Source: Bacteroidaceae bacterium
Lineage (GTDB): Bacteria; Bacteroidota; Bacteroidia; Bacteroidales; Bacteroidaceae
Length of the DNA stretch: 64,000 nucleotides
Assembly (NCBI GenBank): GCA_017416805.1
Contig: JAFQBB010000032.1
Location: 1 to 64,000, forward strand
Direction: 5' to 3'
Position numbers and translations under genes: made by a program. Below are positions 35,475 through 47,451 of the stretch, in pieces. The notes beneath the pieces are model-generated. The model was given only the letters and a program-made list of their open reading frames with translations. It made no database searches and had not been told where the DNA came from. Every line of letters starts with the position of its first letter. The first letter of the stretch is position 1.

Positions 35475-36452
35475 ATGCAGAAAGAAGATTTGAGGATTGT
35501 ATATATGGGTACTCCTGACTTTGCCGTAGAAAGTCTGCGTCAATTGGTTGAGGGGGGGTATAATGTTGTGGGTGTAATCACCATGCCTGACAAACCGATG
35601 GGGCGTCACGGTAGTGTGCTTCAACCAAGTCCCGTCAAGCAATATGCTTTGGAGAAAGGATTACGTGTGCTTCAACCTGTCAATCTGAAAGATGAGGCTT
35701 TTGTGGAGGAACTCCGTTCGCTGAAGGCAGACTTGCAGATAGTGGTGGCATTCCGTATGTTGCCCGAAGTGGTGTGGAACATGCCGGCTATGGGCACTTT
35801 TAATCTGCATGCCTCTCTGCTTCCCCAATATCGTGGCGCAGCTCCTATCAACTGGGCCATTATCAATGGTGACACAGAGACAGGGATTACTACATTCTTC
35901 CTTAAGCACGAAATTGATACAGGCGAAGTAATTCAGCAGGTGCGTATTCCTATTGCGGATGCGGACAATGTGGAGGTGATTCACGACAAATTAATGAATC
36001 TGGGTGGACGGTTAGTGACAGAGACGGTAGATGCAATTCTGGCAGGTACGGTAAAACCGGTGCCACAAGAAGAGTTGTTGAAACTTTCGGAAGAAGAATT
36101 GCGTCCGGCTCCAAAAATATTTAAAGAAACTTGCCGCATAGACTGGTCAAAGGGAGTGAAAGCCGTATATGATTTTGTACGTGGCCTCTCACCCTATCCG
36201 GCTGCATGGACGGAATTGGTGAATGCAGACGGTACTTCGCAAGTGCTGAAAATCTTTCAGACGGAGAAACACTTTTTCTCCCACGAGGAAAAAATCGGAG
36301 CCGTATCAACCGATGGCAAAACTTACCTGCGTGTAGCTTTAGCTGATGGGTATTTGAATATCCTTTCTTTGCAACTGGCAGGCAAGAAACGAATGCCTGT
36401 TGCTGACTTTTTGCGTGGTTATAAGGCTTCGGAAGGGCTTTTTGTGGAGTGA
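35475..36452 (+). CDS. fmt: Methionyl-tRNA formyltransferase
   Basis: 325 residues. Formyltransferase N-domain with GTPDFAVESLRQL, FNLHASLLPQYRGAAPINWA (catalytic Asn and His) and HEIDTGEVI (Asp); then the C-terminal OB-like tRNA-binding domain (KGVKAVYDFVRGLSPYPAAWT). Formylates initiator Met-tRNA from 10-formyl-THF. Third gene of the sua5-clc-fmt unit. Confidence 0.97.
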   Translation: MQKEDLRIVYMGTPDFAVESLRQLVEGGYNVVGVITMPDKPMGRHGSVLQPSPVKQYALEKGLRVLQPVNLKDEAFVEELRSLKADLQIVVAFRMLPEVVWNMPAMGTFNLHASLLPQYRGAAPINWAIINGDTETGITTFFLKHEIDTGEVIQQVRIPIADADNVEVIHDKLMNLGGRLVTETVDAILAGTVKPVPQEELLKLSEEELRPAPKIFKETCRIDWSKGVKAVYDFVRGLSPYPAAWTELVNADGTSQVLKIFQTEKHFFSHEEKIGAVSTDGKTYLRVALADGYLNILSLQLAGKKRMPVADFLRGYKASEGLFVE

Positions 36453-36605
36453 TAATAAAGAAAAATCCTAAAAAAGTTGCCAGTTTCATAAATAATGCGT
36501 TTATTTGCAACCGCGAATGAACAACATATAGATATTATAAACCTAAAAAACTGATTGCCTATAGAAAACATTACTCCAAAGAAGAAACATTAGTTAGAAG
36601 AAGTA

Positions 36606-37199
36606 ATGGAACAAATGAAACAGATGACCGATGATGTATTGGTCACTATGTATGCAAAAGGCAATAACCAAGCTTTTGATATATTACTGGACAGGTATAA
36701 GAATAAACTCTATTCTTACATCTATTTTATTGTGCGCAACGAAGAGTTGACCGAAGATATCTTCCAGGAGACCTTTGTCAAGGCTATTGTCACAATCCAG
36801 CAAGGACGTTATACGGCCGATGGGAAGTTTTCCGCTTGGCTTACGCGGATTGCTCATAATCTGGTCATAGATTTTTTCCGTCAGGAACGTAATGAGAATG
36901 TCATATCCAATGACGAGACAGAGACAGATCTCTTTAACAATGTGAATTTGTCAGATGACAATATTGAAACCCAGCTGGTAAACGAGCAGGTGCTACGTGA
37001 TGTGAAACGTTTGATGGATGCTTTGCCTGACAATCAACGCGAAGTTGTCTATATGCGTTTCTATCAAGACCTTTCGTTCAAGGAAATTGCAGAAATCACA
37101 GGAGTCAGTATCAATACCGCATTGGGACGTATGCGTTATGCTTTGCTGAATATACGGCGTATGGCCGAAGAGAAGGACATCCAGTTGACGGTTTATTGA
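36606..37199 (+). CDS. ECF-type RNA polymerase sigma factor
   Basis: 197 residues. Region 2: NNQAFDILLDRYKNKLYSYIYFIVRNEELTEDIFQETFVKAIVTI with WLTRIAHNLVIDFFRQ; region 4: LPDNQREVVYMRFYQDLSFKEIAEITGVSINTALGRMRYALLNIR. Full-length sigma-70 region 2 and 4 protein of the ECF class. No anti-sigma factor gene follows; instead a 59-residue ORF is 94 bp downstream. Regulon unknown. Confidence 0.93.
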   Translation: MEQMKQMTDDVLVTMYAKGNNQAFDILLDRYKNKLYSYIYFIVRNEELTEDIFQETFVKAIVTIQQGRYTADGKFSAWLTRIAHNLVIDFFRQERNENVISNDETETDLFNNVNLSDDNIETQLVNEQVLRDVKRLMDALPDNQREVVYMRFYQDLSFKEIAEITGVSINTALGRMRYALLNIRRMAEEKDIQLTVY

Positions 37200-37293
37200 A
37201 TGTCTTTGGGATATAAAATATTTTCTGTTGTTTATACTAAACTTTGGTTATCTGCGTTTCTATAGATGTAAACAGATAATCAAAGTTTTGCCT

Positions 37294-37473
37294 ATGAACG
37301 AAAACATTACTTCTTCTTCCTCTTTTTATGAAACTTCTCGTGAACGGCGCAATTCTTATCGTGTGCGTCGTACGCCAAGTGAAAAGACATTGAATTTTTT
37401 GCGTACTTTTGCTCGCAATTATCGTGCTTCTTCACTTCTTCCTGAAAGTTTGCCAGGTTTTGTGTTAGGTTAA
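37294..37473 (+). CDS. Small basic protein after sigma factor gene, unknown
   Basis: 59 residues from ATG 37294. N-terminus is Asn/Ser-rich (MNENITSSSSFYETSRERR), the rest is basic and aromatic (NSYRVRRTPSEKTLNFLRTFARNYRASSLLPESLPGFVLG). No signal or membrane helix. A possible -7 element (TAAACTTTG, one base too long) lies 54 bp upstream. Position after the ECF sigma gene and before rpe could make it a partner or a target of the sigma factor; that is a guess. Not recognised. Confidence 0.55.
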   Translation: MNENITSSSSFYETSRERRNSYRVRRTPSEKTLNFLRTFARNYRASSLLPESLPGFVLG

Positions 37474-37488
37474 TCCAACAAAAAGCTT

Positions 37489-37496
37489 TACCTTTG
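37489..37496 (+). promoter_or_regulatory. -7 box TACCTTTG of rpe
   Basis: TACCTTTG ending 28 bp before ATG 37524. It argues against a more upstream rpe start at 37494, which would fall inside the box. Confidence 0.6.
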
Positions 37497-37523
37497 CATT
37501 TATATTGGAAAACAGATGATGCA

Positions 37524-38167
37524 ATGATAAAAATAGCTCCTTCGTTGTTGGCCGCAAATTTCTCCAATCTGCAAGCGGATATGGAGATGATTAACCGTAG
37601 TGAAGCCGATTGGTTGCACTTGGATGTGATGGATGGTGTGTTCGTGCCAAACATCTCATTTGGATTTCCTGTGCTGAAACACGTGGCAAAACTTTGCCAA
37701 AAGCCATTGGATGTGCATTTGATGATTGTAAATCCTGAAAAATTCATTCCTGAAGTGAAATCATTAGGTGCTTACATGATGAATGTACACTATGAAGCAT
37801 GTCCCCATCTGCACCGGGTGGTACAGCAAATAAAAGAAACTGGGATGAAGGCGGGAGTAACGTTGAATCCGGCGACACCGGTTGCTTTGTTGGCTGATAT
37901 AATCCGTGATGTGGATATGGTATTGTTGATGAGTGTCAATCCGGGTTTTGGTGGACAGAAGTTTATTCCTCACACATTGGAGAAAGTGTGGGAACTCAAG
38001 CGCTTGATTGAACATACCGGTTCTTCGGCATTGATACAGGTCGATGGTGGAGTAAACCATGAAACTGCACCTCTGTTGGTTGAGGCTGGAGCTGATGTGC
38101 TTGTAACGGGTAGCTATGTGTTCAAGTCTGCTCATCCGGAGGAAACCATTCATTCCTTGAAACAGTT

Positions 38168-38171
<4 letters not shown>
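37524..38171 (+). CDS. rpe: Ribulose-phosphate 3-epimerase
   Basis: 215 residues starting MIKIAPSLLAANFSNLQADME. TIM-barrel epimerase motifs: WLHLDVMDGVFVPNISFG (His-Asp metal pair), VHLMIVNPEKF, VLLMSVNPGFGGQKFIP, QVDGGVNHETAPLL. Interconverts ribulose-5-P and xylulose-5-P in the pentose phosphate pathway. Followed with overlapping stop/start by comEC. Confidence 0.97.
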
Positions 38172-41106
<2,935 letters not shown>

Positions 41107-41112
41107 CTATTT

Positions 41113-41667
41113 TTATACATTACTGATAGAGGAGAATTTGAAAATGGAGAAGTTCACACTTCCGTATGCCCTGTGTTCCACAAAATATGGATGTTGCTCA
41201 AAATTATATTCTTTGCCGTGCTCCAAAACAAATATCCCATTATCTTTCAGTAAGTTATTGCTGAAAACTAATTCGGGAATCTGAGACAGTTCTTTTAATG
41301 CATAAGGTGGGTCGGCAAATATGAAGTCGAATTGTTCGTTTGCCCTACTGATATATCGCAGTGCATCGCCACAGATAGGGGTACATTTGGTGGTTTTCAC
41401 TTGATTCATGACATTGCAAATGAAAGCATGATGTTGACGATCCTTTTCGATAGAAACTACGCGGTCGCATCCACGTGAAACGAGTTCTATGCTGATGCTT
41501 CCTGTTCCGGCAAAAAGATCAAGTGCGATAATTCCCTCTTCAAAATCAATGTAGCCATTAAGGACGTTGAACAGATTCTCCTTGGCGAAATCTGTGGTTG
41601 GGCGTGCTTTGAATGAGCGGGGAACCTCAAATCTTCTTCTTTTGTATATTCCACTGATAACTCTCAT
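41113..41667 (-). CDS. rsmD: 16S rRNA (guanine966-N2)-methyltransferase
   Basis: 184 residues. MRVISGIYKRRRFEVPRSFKARPTTDFAKENLFNVL is the RsmD start pattern; LDLFAGTGSISIELVSRG is the SAM loop, and FADPPYAL the catalytic DPPY motif. Second gene after DUF3822 (21-bp gap), a pairing common in Bacteroidales. Confidence 0.95.
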   Translation of the reverse strand: MRVISGIYKRRRFEVPRSFKARPTTDFAKENLFNVLNGYIDFEEGIIALDLFAGTGSISIELVSRGCDRVVSIEKDRQHHAFICNVMNQVKTTKCTPICGDALRYISRANEQFDFIFADPPYALKELSQIPELVFSNNLLKDNGIFVLEHGKEYNFEQHPYFVEHRAYGSVNFSIFKFSSISNV

Positions 41668-41688
41668 TGTAGGGTCGGGTTATAAGAT

Positions 41689-42498
41689 TTATAGATTGGT
41701 GTGTAGCAGGGTGAGCATGTCGTATGGAACTTGTTCGTTGCGTGCGGCTACGGAACGGTTGAATTCAACGGATGGATTGATGGTGTTGACCTGTTTGATG
41801 AAATTCTTTAATTCTTGCATCAATTCTTCTTTATAGTGTTGGTCACCTATAATGTGGAGTTGGTCGTGCTCTTGGTCGAATTCCAATTGTTGCCAGATGC
41901 TCAATGTGTAAAATGAGCAATCAGACCCATTCTGACAGTTTAGAGTGTTTACATATAATGGCTTGCCATGTTCAAAGGCTAATATGTCTGTAGTCCGTTT
42001 GTTGAGGTGCAGATACATTTTTCGGTTACATCCCATTCTGCTTTTGTTGGCCAAGTGTTCAATTATTGGGCTGATAGATGCAAAGATGTGTGCTTCAGGA
42101 AAGAGTTCTTTAATCAGTTGGCAGGCATTCTTCTCGGTCGCAAAAAGTATTGCCATATTGCTCCTGTCCAGTATGTTGTGCAGGATTGTCTCTCCCGTGC
42201 GGAATGGATGGTTATAGTGATAAATGGTATCATTCTGTTCGTCCTCGAAGAGTTCGAAAGGCACGGTTGTATATTCTGTTCCCGAATCAATCAGGACGTT
42301 GGTTCGTTTGAATTTGTTCTGTAACAGTTCATTGGTGGTCAGAACTTGTTTGATATTGGCCGCCAATGAGATGTTGGGTTGTATGCGCAGGGGGGTATAT
42401 GTGAAAGTTTCTTCTATAGGGTTGAGTATAGAAAAAGAAAATCCATCCGCACTGAGGCGGATGGATAATATTTGCATTTGTGTCGGTTCGTTATTCAC
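41689..42498 (-). CDS. DUF3822 family protein
   Basis: 269 residues. An actin-like/ASKHA-like beginning (MQILSIRLSADGFSFSILNP) with IDSGTEYTTVPFELF and IFASISPIIEHLANKS recalls DUF3822 proteins of Bacteroidetes, whose role is unknown. Upstream of rsmD in the same operon; a structural link to ribosome modification has not been shown. Confidence 0.85.
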   Translation of the reverse strand: MNNEPTQMQILSIRLSADGFSFSILNPIEETFTYTPLRIQPNISLAANIKQVLTTNELLQNKFKRTNVLIDSGTEYTTVPFELFEDEQNDTIYHYNHPFRTGETILHNILDRSNMAILFATEKNACQLIKELFPEAHIFASISPIIEHLANKSRMGCNRKMYLHLNKRTTDILAFEHGKPLYVNTLNCQNGSDCSFYTLSIWQQLEFDQEHDQLHIIGDQHYKEELMQELKNFIKQVNTINPSVEFNRSVAARNEQVPYDMLTLLHTNL

Positions 42499-42566
42499 GT
42501 CGTACCTTCATTTCTTGTTCTTCTTTATTCCCATACATAGCGGGAAAGAAGAGAGGTTAATACGGA

Positions 42567-43253
42567 TTATTCCCAGTTACCAGCGTTGTTGTTAGGTTCT
42601 TCGTCATCACCTACCTTCATGCCCGGATAACGTCCGGTTTTCTCGTCATAGTCTCTCTGGTTGATAACTTCTTGCTTGTCCAGATCGCTCAAATAGATTT
42701 CGTAAGGAACCTGTGCCTCGAAAAGGTAGAGAGGTGTACCTGAACGGGTAGAGTCAACACTGGTATTCAACTCGAACTTGGCGCCGTTTCCAAAAGGTAC
42801 GTATGCCAAAGTTGCAGGGTCGTAATCCTTTCCAAACAGAGAATCTTTCAGACTTACAAAGATCGTATCGCGGCTGAATCCCATCAGACCGGCTTTTTCC
42901 ACTTCGTTCCATTTGTTGGTTTTTCTTGCCTTTTCAATCATGGCAACGGCCTTGCTTTCAGTCATTCCGTTTTCCAACTGGTCGTCAGTGAGTTCGCCCT
43001 CTTTCTTTACGATAGGCAATTGGGCTGTAGCCACAAATGCTGCCAGCGAATCAAGGTCTGTACAGTACGCACCTTTCAGAATGTTGCGATATTGCTCCTG
43101 AGCTGTACGGATGTTGATAAGGCTTTCTTTAATGGCCAACTCGCGTTCTTTTTTGGCATTCTCAAAATTGATAGGCCCCATGATACTGCCATAGCATAAC
43201 CATGCTAATCCTAATACGCAGAGGGCCAAAATGCAATTAATTACTACTTTCAT
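42567..43253 (-). CDS. Membrane-anchored protein of unknown function, pilin-like N-terminus
   Basis: 228 residues from ATG 43253. An N-terminal hydrophobic helix (VVINCILALCVLGLAWLCYGSIMG) is followed by KERELAIKESLINIRTAQEQYRNILKGAYCTDLDSLAAFV, a long helix that resembles type IV pilin-like or pseudopilin stems, then a strand-rich C-terminus ending NNNAGNWE. Occurs beside rsmD/DUF3822 in this window and is probably envelope-exposed. No prepilin peptidase motif (Gly-Phe/Met-Glu) is evident, so true pilin status is doubtful. Confidence 0.75.
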   Translation of the reverse strand: MKVVINCILALCVLGLAWLCYGSIMGPINFENAKKERELAIKESLINIRTAQEQYRNILKGAYCTDLDSLAAFVATAQLPIVKKEGELTDDQLENGMTESKAVAMIEKARKTNKWNEVEKAGLMGFSRDTIFVSLKDSLFGKDYDPATLAYVPFGNGAKFELNTSVDSTRSGTPLYLFEAQVPYEIYLSDLDKQEVINQRDYDEKTGRYPGMKVGDDEEPNNNAGNWE

Positions 43254-43289
43254 GATAAAATATGATTTTTTTAGTTTATATTCGTGCCG

Positions 43290-43297
43290 CAAAATTA
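43290..43297 (-). promoter_or_regulatory. -7 box TAATTTTG
   Basis: Minus-strand TAATTTTG 36 bp before ATG 43253; start of the leftward unit with DUF3822 and rsmD. Confidence 0.6.
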
Positions 43298-43349
43298 GAA
43301 TAAATAAATCTAATTAACGAATGTTCGGAGCTTTTTTTCTTCTAAAAAG

Positions 43350-44768
43350 ATGATAAATAGTTATTTTGTAGAACAATTTAAGGTTTTTTTTACCTTTGAG
43401 CCGACTGAAGATCAGTTTTTGGCGATGGAGAGTTTGGGGAAGTTCCTCACTTCGGGAAATCAGAATGAGGTCTTTGTCCTGCGTGGTTATGCCGGGACGG
43501 GCAAGACTTCGTTGGTTGGAGCATTGGTGCGTATGCTTGACGAACTTCAACAAAAGGTTGTACTGATGGCTCCGACAGGGCGTGCGGCAAAGGTCTTTTC
43601 TCTTCATGCCGGTCATTCGGCATATACTATTCATAAGAAGATATACCGGCAAAAAGTTTTCTCCGGCGAGGGCGGAAATTTCCTCTTGTCCGAGAATCTT
43701 CACCAACATACATTGTTTATCGTTGATGAGGCTTCGATGATTTCCAATGAAGGGCTTTCGGGTGCAACATTTGGAACAGGTCGTTTGCTCGACGATTTGA
43801 TCCAGTATGTATATGCAGGTCAAGGATGCCGTTTGCTGCTTATGGGCGATACAGCCCAGCTTCCTCCTGTTGGTGAAGCAGAGAGTCCGGCCTTGCATTC
43901 TCGGGCACTTGGTGGATATGGGTTGGTGGTTCATGAAGCAAACCTGACCCAAGTGGTACGGCAGGTAGGGGAGTCGGGCATCCTGTGGAATGCAACCCAT
44001 CTGAGGCGGCTGATGTCAGATGAGCAGTTTTATGATTTTCCGCGTGTCCGGTTTTCGGGCTTCCCTGATATCCGCAATTTGTCAGGTAATGAATTGGTTG
44101 AGGTGCTGGAAGAAAGCTATGCTCACGTAGGATTGGACGAGACCATGATTATTTGTCGTAGTAACAAGCGTGCGAATATATATAATAATGGTGTACGTGC
44201 AAGAGTCCTTTATCGGGAAGGGCCATTGGAAGGGGGAGATGTCATTATGGTGGCAAAGAATAATTATTTTTGGGCAGAGGAGTATAAGGAAACCGATTTT
44301 ATTGCCAATGGTGATGTGGCTGTAGTCCGTCGTGTCCGTCGTGAACGTGAGTTGTATGGATTCCGGTTTGCTGATGTGACAATGAGCTTCCCTGATTACA
44401 ACGACCTTGAGATTGAGGCGACTGTACTTCTTGATACTCTTTATTCCGATGCGCCGGCATTGACTCCTGAACAAAACGGGCAACTGTTTGATGCCGTGAT
44501 GGAGGATTATGCGGATATCCCTCTGAAGCGGGACAGAATGAAGAAGTTGAAATCAGACCCTTATTTTAATGCGTTGCAAGTGAAGTATGCTTATGCCGTA
44601 ACTTGTCACAAGGCGCAAGGTGGCCAATGGCGTCATGTCTATGTTGACCAAGGATATGTGACAGAAGATATGCTGACCCCCGATTATTTCCGTTGGCTTT
44701 ATACAGCATTTACTCGCGCTACAGAAACTCTTTTCTTAGTGAACTTTCCTGCGAAACAAGCGGAATAA
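43350..44768 (+). CDS. RecD/Dda-type superfamily 1B DNA helicase
   Basis: 472 residues. Walker A LRGYAGTGKTSLVGAL (residues ~43-58), GRAAKVF, TIHKKIY, Walker B LFIVDEASMIS, MGDTAQLPPVGEAESPAL, and the C-terminal UvrD-like half with AYAVTCHKAQGGQWRHVYVD and WLYTAFTRATETLFLV. This is the short RecD-like ATPase found in Bacteroidetes without RecBC. Probably 5'-3' DNA unwinding in repair or recombination. Divergent from the 228-residue membrane protein. Confidence 0.92.
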   Translation: MINSYFVEQFKVFFTFEPTEDQFLAMESLGKFLTSGNQNEVFVLRGYAGTGKTSLVGALVRMLDELQQKVVLMAPTGRAAKVFSLHAGHSAYTIHKKIYRQKVFSGEGGNFLLSENLHQHTLFIVDEASMISNEGLSGATFGTGRLLDDLIQYVYAGQGCRLLLMGDTAQLPPVGEAESPALHSRALGGYGLVVHEANLTQVVRQVGESGILWNATHLRRLMSDEQFYDFPRVRFSGFPDIRNLSGNELVEVLEESYAHVGLDETMIICRSNKRANIYNNGVRARVLYREGPLEGGDVIMVAKNNYFWAEEYKETDFIANGDVAVVRRVRRERELYGFRFADVTMSFPDYNDLEIEATVLLDTLYSDAPALTPEQNGQLFDAVMEDYADIPLKRDRMKKLKSDPYFNALQVKYAYAVTCHKAQGGQWRHVYVDQGYVTEDMLTPDYFRWLYTAFTRATETLFLVNFPAKQAE

Positions 44769-44773
44769 TAAGA

Positions 44774-45865
44774 TTAAGAGTTGAAATATTTGTCCAGCAA
44801 TTGGTGGGCTGCAGTGAACGAGGTCAGACTTCCGCCCAATACCTCTTTTTCCTTCATCGGTAACATCGCGGCGATTTCCGGATTTTGGTAGAAACTGTTG
44901 CGCAATTGCTCGTTTATGCTTTCGTACATCCAATACTTGGCTTGTTCATTACGCCTGTATTGGAAATATCCGTTGGCTTTCACAAAGTCCATGTATTCAT
45001 ACACCATGTCCCAAATCTCCTTGATGCCCAATCCGTAAAATCCGGAATAGGTGAGCACCCGTGGTGTCCATCCGCTTTCGGGAGCAGGAAACAGGTGTAA
45101 GGCATTGCGAAAGTGTGCGGCAGCCAATTTCGCCTTTTCGATATTGTTGCCATCAGCCTTATTTATGACAATGCCATCAGCCATTTCCATAATGCCACGT
45201 TTGATGCCTTGCAGTTCGTCACCAGTACCAGCCAGTTGGATAAGCAAAAAGAAATCCACCATAGAATGCACGGCCGTTTCACTTTGCCCTACACCTACGG
45301 TCTCTACGAATATCTTGTCAAACCCGGCAGCTTCGCACAGGATGATAGTTTCACGTGTCTTGCGTGCCACTCCGCCTAAAGAACCGGCCGATGGGCTGGG
45401 TCGGATAAAAGAGTCCGGATGTACGCTGAGTTTTTCCATGCGTGTCTTGTCGCCAAGGATACTTCCTTTGCTTCGTTCACTGCTTGGGTCGATAGCCAGT
45501 ACGGCCAGTTTTCCTCCGCGTTCCAATACGTGCATGCCGAAAGAATCAATGGAAGTGCTTTTCCCGGCCCCCGGTACTCCGCTGATGCCGATGCGTATCG
45601 AACGTCCTGAGTGAGGAAGGCATTTTTCTATTACCTCCTGGGCTATAGCTTGGTGTTCGGGCAAGGTGCTCTCTATCAATGTCACCGCCTGGCTCAGCAA
45701 TGTGATGTTCCCTTTGAGGATACCTTCCACATATTCGTTGGCACTTGGCAGGGGACGTTTGGCCTTTCGTTTGAAACTCCTGTAGGGGTTGATGGTCGAT
45801 GGTTGCTCAATTCCTTTGTTGACCGTCAGTCCTTTATACTCTTCGCTATTCTCGGGATGTATCAT
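44774..45865 (-). CDS. meaB: Methylmalonyl-CoA mutase-associated GTPase
   Basis: 363 residues. GISGVPGAGKSTSIDSFG (P-loop), VLAIDPSSERSKGSILGDKTRM, SPSAGSLGGVARKT, FVETVGVGQSE and VINKADGNN are the MeaB/ArgK G-motifs. It protects and reloads adenosylcobalamin in methylmalonyl-CoA mutase; mutAB itself is not in this window. Six bp after a DUF1573 gene, so cotranscribed. Confidence 0.95.
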   Translation of the reverse strand: MIHPENSEEYKGLTVNKGIEQPSTINPYRSFKRKAKRPLPSANEYVEGILKGNITLLSQAVTLIESTLPEHQAIAQEVIEKCLPHSGRSIRIGISGVPGAGKSTSIDSFGMHVLERGGKLAVLAIDPSSERSKGSILGDKTRMEKLSVHPDSFIRPSPSAGSLGGVARKTRETIILCEAAGFDKIFVETVGVGQSETAVHSMVDFFLLIQLAGTGDELQGIKRGIMEMADGIVINKADGNNIEKAKLAAAHFRNALHLFPAPESGWTPRVLTYSGFYGLGIKEIWDMVYEYMDFVKANGYFQYRRNEQAKYWMYESINEQLRNSFYQNPEIAAMLPMKEKEVLGGSLTSFTAAHQLLDKYFNS

Positions 45866-45870
45866 ATTCC

Positions 45871-46941
45871 TTATTCTTTTACCACTTCTATTATCACTTT
45901 GGGGTTCTTCGGGTCATTGGTTATCATCATTAAGTGAGCTTTGCCCTCTTTGTTGTTGGCAATCTCCTTATTGATTGTCACTTTCATTTTGCAGCTCTCT
46001 CCGGGACCTAACTTGTTTTTTCTCAGGCTTACACCAAGATTGGTGTCAGAGACATGCAGCGCTTCAATCTTTAATGTTGACTTGCCGTTATTGGTCAGCA
46101 AAATGTTGAAACTCTGTTTTTTCTTGTTTCCGAAGGGGACTATGCGGACAGTTTGGCTTGACAGGGTCAGAGCCGGTGCCATAGCCTTCTGGTAAGTGGT
46201 CATTTTCGAGAAGTCCGGTATGATAATGCCGCTCAGTCTTATTTCGTTTTCCTTACTGACTTTATCTCCGGGGAAGCGTGCCAGGTAAATACTTGTGGTC
46301 ATTAATCCCGGGGTGGGGATTTTCTCAGTGTTTAACGTAAGTCGAAGTACTCCTGCCTGTTTGCGTTGCAGGGTGTCGGGTATAGCCTTTGCTTCGATGT
46401 ATGAGGGCAAATGCATCATGATGGGTGCATATTCGCTTTCTCCCGTATTGATTATCTGTATTTCGGCCACAGGTTTTTCTCCTTGTTGTGCATCAGGGAA
46501 CGCCACATCATTGCAGTCAATCCTGACGGTTCCTATCTGAAAAGGGTGGGTCTGCTCATAATTCTCCAATCGGCTTGCCACACATCCTTTCAGTGTCAGG
46601 TAGATAGGTGTGTCGTTCATGTTGGTATATACACCGATTGATTTCTGGAACTTTCCCAACAAACCGGCATCAAAAGTGGCCGATATCTTTCCTGTACCTT
46701 TGGGCGCTATCGGTTCTTGTGTCCATTCGGCTACGGTACATCCACAATCAGTGTCTGCATAGGTGATGACCAATGGCTCATTGCCCCGGTTGGTCACTTG
46801 AAAAGTGACGGTTACAGGCATTTTCCATAATATGGTTCCCAAGTCAGTTTCCAAGCGGTCAAATATGGCTACAGGTTGTGCCATGATTGTCCGTATGCCG
46901 GATAGCAACAACATCAGCAACAGGTAATATTTCTTTGTCAT
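45871..46941 (-). CDS. DUF1573 domain protein, secreted
   Basis: 356 residues, signal peptide MTKKYYLLLMLLLSGIRTIMAQ. Ig-like DUF1573 module (~30-115): TVTFQVTNRGNEPLVITYADTDCGCTVAEW...GTGKISATFD with the CGC pair; two more Ig-like repeats follow (VRIDCNDVAFPDAQQGEKPVAEIQIINTGES; FNILLTNNGKSTLKI). Periplasmic or outer-membrane; role unknown. First gene before meaB. Confidence 0.88.
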   Translation of the reverse strand: MTKKYYLLLMLLLSGIRTIMAQPVAIFDRLETDLGTILWKMPVTVTFQVTNRGNEPLVITYADTDCGCTVAEWTQEPIAPKGTGKISATFDAGLLGKFQKSIGVYTNMNDTPIYLTLKGCVASRLENYEQTHPFQIGTVRIDCNDVAFPDAQQGEKPVAEIQIINTGESEYAPIMMHLPSYIEAKAIPDTLQRKQAGVLRLTLNTEKIPTPGLMTTSIYLARFPGDKVSKENEIRLSGIIIPDFSKMTTYQKAMAPALTLSSQTVRIVPFGNKKKQSFNILLTNNGKSTLKIEALHVSDTNLGVSLRKNKLGPGESCKMKVTINKEIANNKEGKAHLMMITNDPKNPKVIIEVVKE

Positions 46942-46979
46942 TTCTTTGTCGTTAATGTCAGAATTGTTCTTTTATTTGG

Positions 46980-46987
46980 CAAAAGTA
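46980..46987 (-). promoter_or_regulatory. -7 box TACTTTTG of DUF1573-meaB
   Basis: Minus-strand TACTTTTG 39 bp before ATG 46941; divergent from the box at 47032. Confidence 0.6.
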
Positions 46988-47031
46988 GTAAAAAAATATC
47001 AGTTTGCATAGGTTGTTTCTCTACTTTGTTG

Positions 47032-47039
47032 TACCTTTG
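47032..47039 (+). promoter_or_regulatory. -7 box TACCTTTG of SufT-like gene
   Basis: TACCTTTG 26 bp before ATG 47066. Confidence 0.65.
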
Positions 47040-47065
47040 CTTGAAAATAACAGATATTATAAGGC

Positions 47066-47383
47066 ATGGAAACTTCCACATTTGAGATAGAGGAACGAAT
47101 CATTGCGGTGTTGAAGACTGTTTTCGACCCCGAAATTCCGGTAAACGTATATGATTTGGGTTTGATTTATAAAATAGAGGTACAGGAAAATGGCGTTGTA
47201 CTGATTGATATGACATTGACGGCTCCTAACTGTCCGGCGGCAGACTTCATTATGGAAGATGTCCGTCAGAAGGTCGAGTCTGTTCAAGGAGTGAACACAG
47301 CTTCGGTCAATCTTGTGTTTGAACCCGAGTGGGACAAGGATATGATGAGCGAAGAGGCTAAACTTGAATTGGGATTCTTGTGA
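47066..47383 (+). CDS. MIP18/SufT-type iron-sulfur assembly factor
   Basis: 105 residues. DPEIPVNVYDLGLIYKIEVQE (MIP18/DUF59 core) and LTAPNCPAADFIMEDV with the conserved Cys that helps in Fe-S maturation. Such proteins usually aid Fe-S cluster transfer with the Suf machinery, which is not in the window. 68 bp before lpxH. Confidence 0.9.
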   Translation: METSTFEIEERIIAVLKTVFDPEIPVNVYDLGLIYKIEVQENGVVLIDMTLTAPNCPAADFIMEDVRQKVESVQGVNTASVNLVFEPEWDKDMMSEEAKLELGFL

Positions 47384-47451
47384 ATCAGCTACGAGTTATC
47401 AGCTACGAGTGACAAGTTAAAAACTGCGAATCCCCCCTACACACGTACACA
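47384..47451. repeat. Tandem ATCAGCTACGAGT copies
   Basis: Two ATCAGCTACGAGT-type units (47383-47412) then GTGACAAG. The CTACGAG motif recurs at 53579. Confidence 0.6.

Noticed and set aside
43391..43398. TACCTTTG box inside the RecD-like helicase gene
   Set aside because: Codes for part of the conserved N-terminus (FTFEPTEDQ); the start at 43350 fits the family, so the match is chance.
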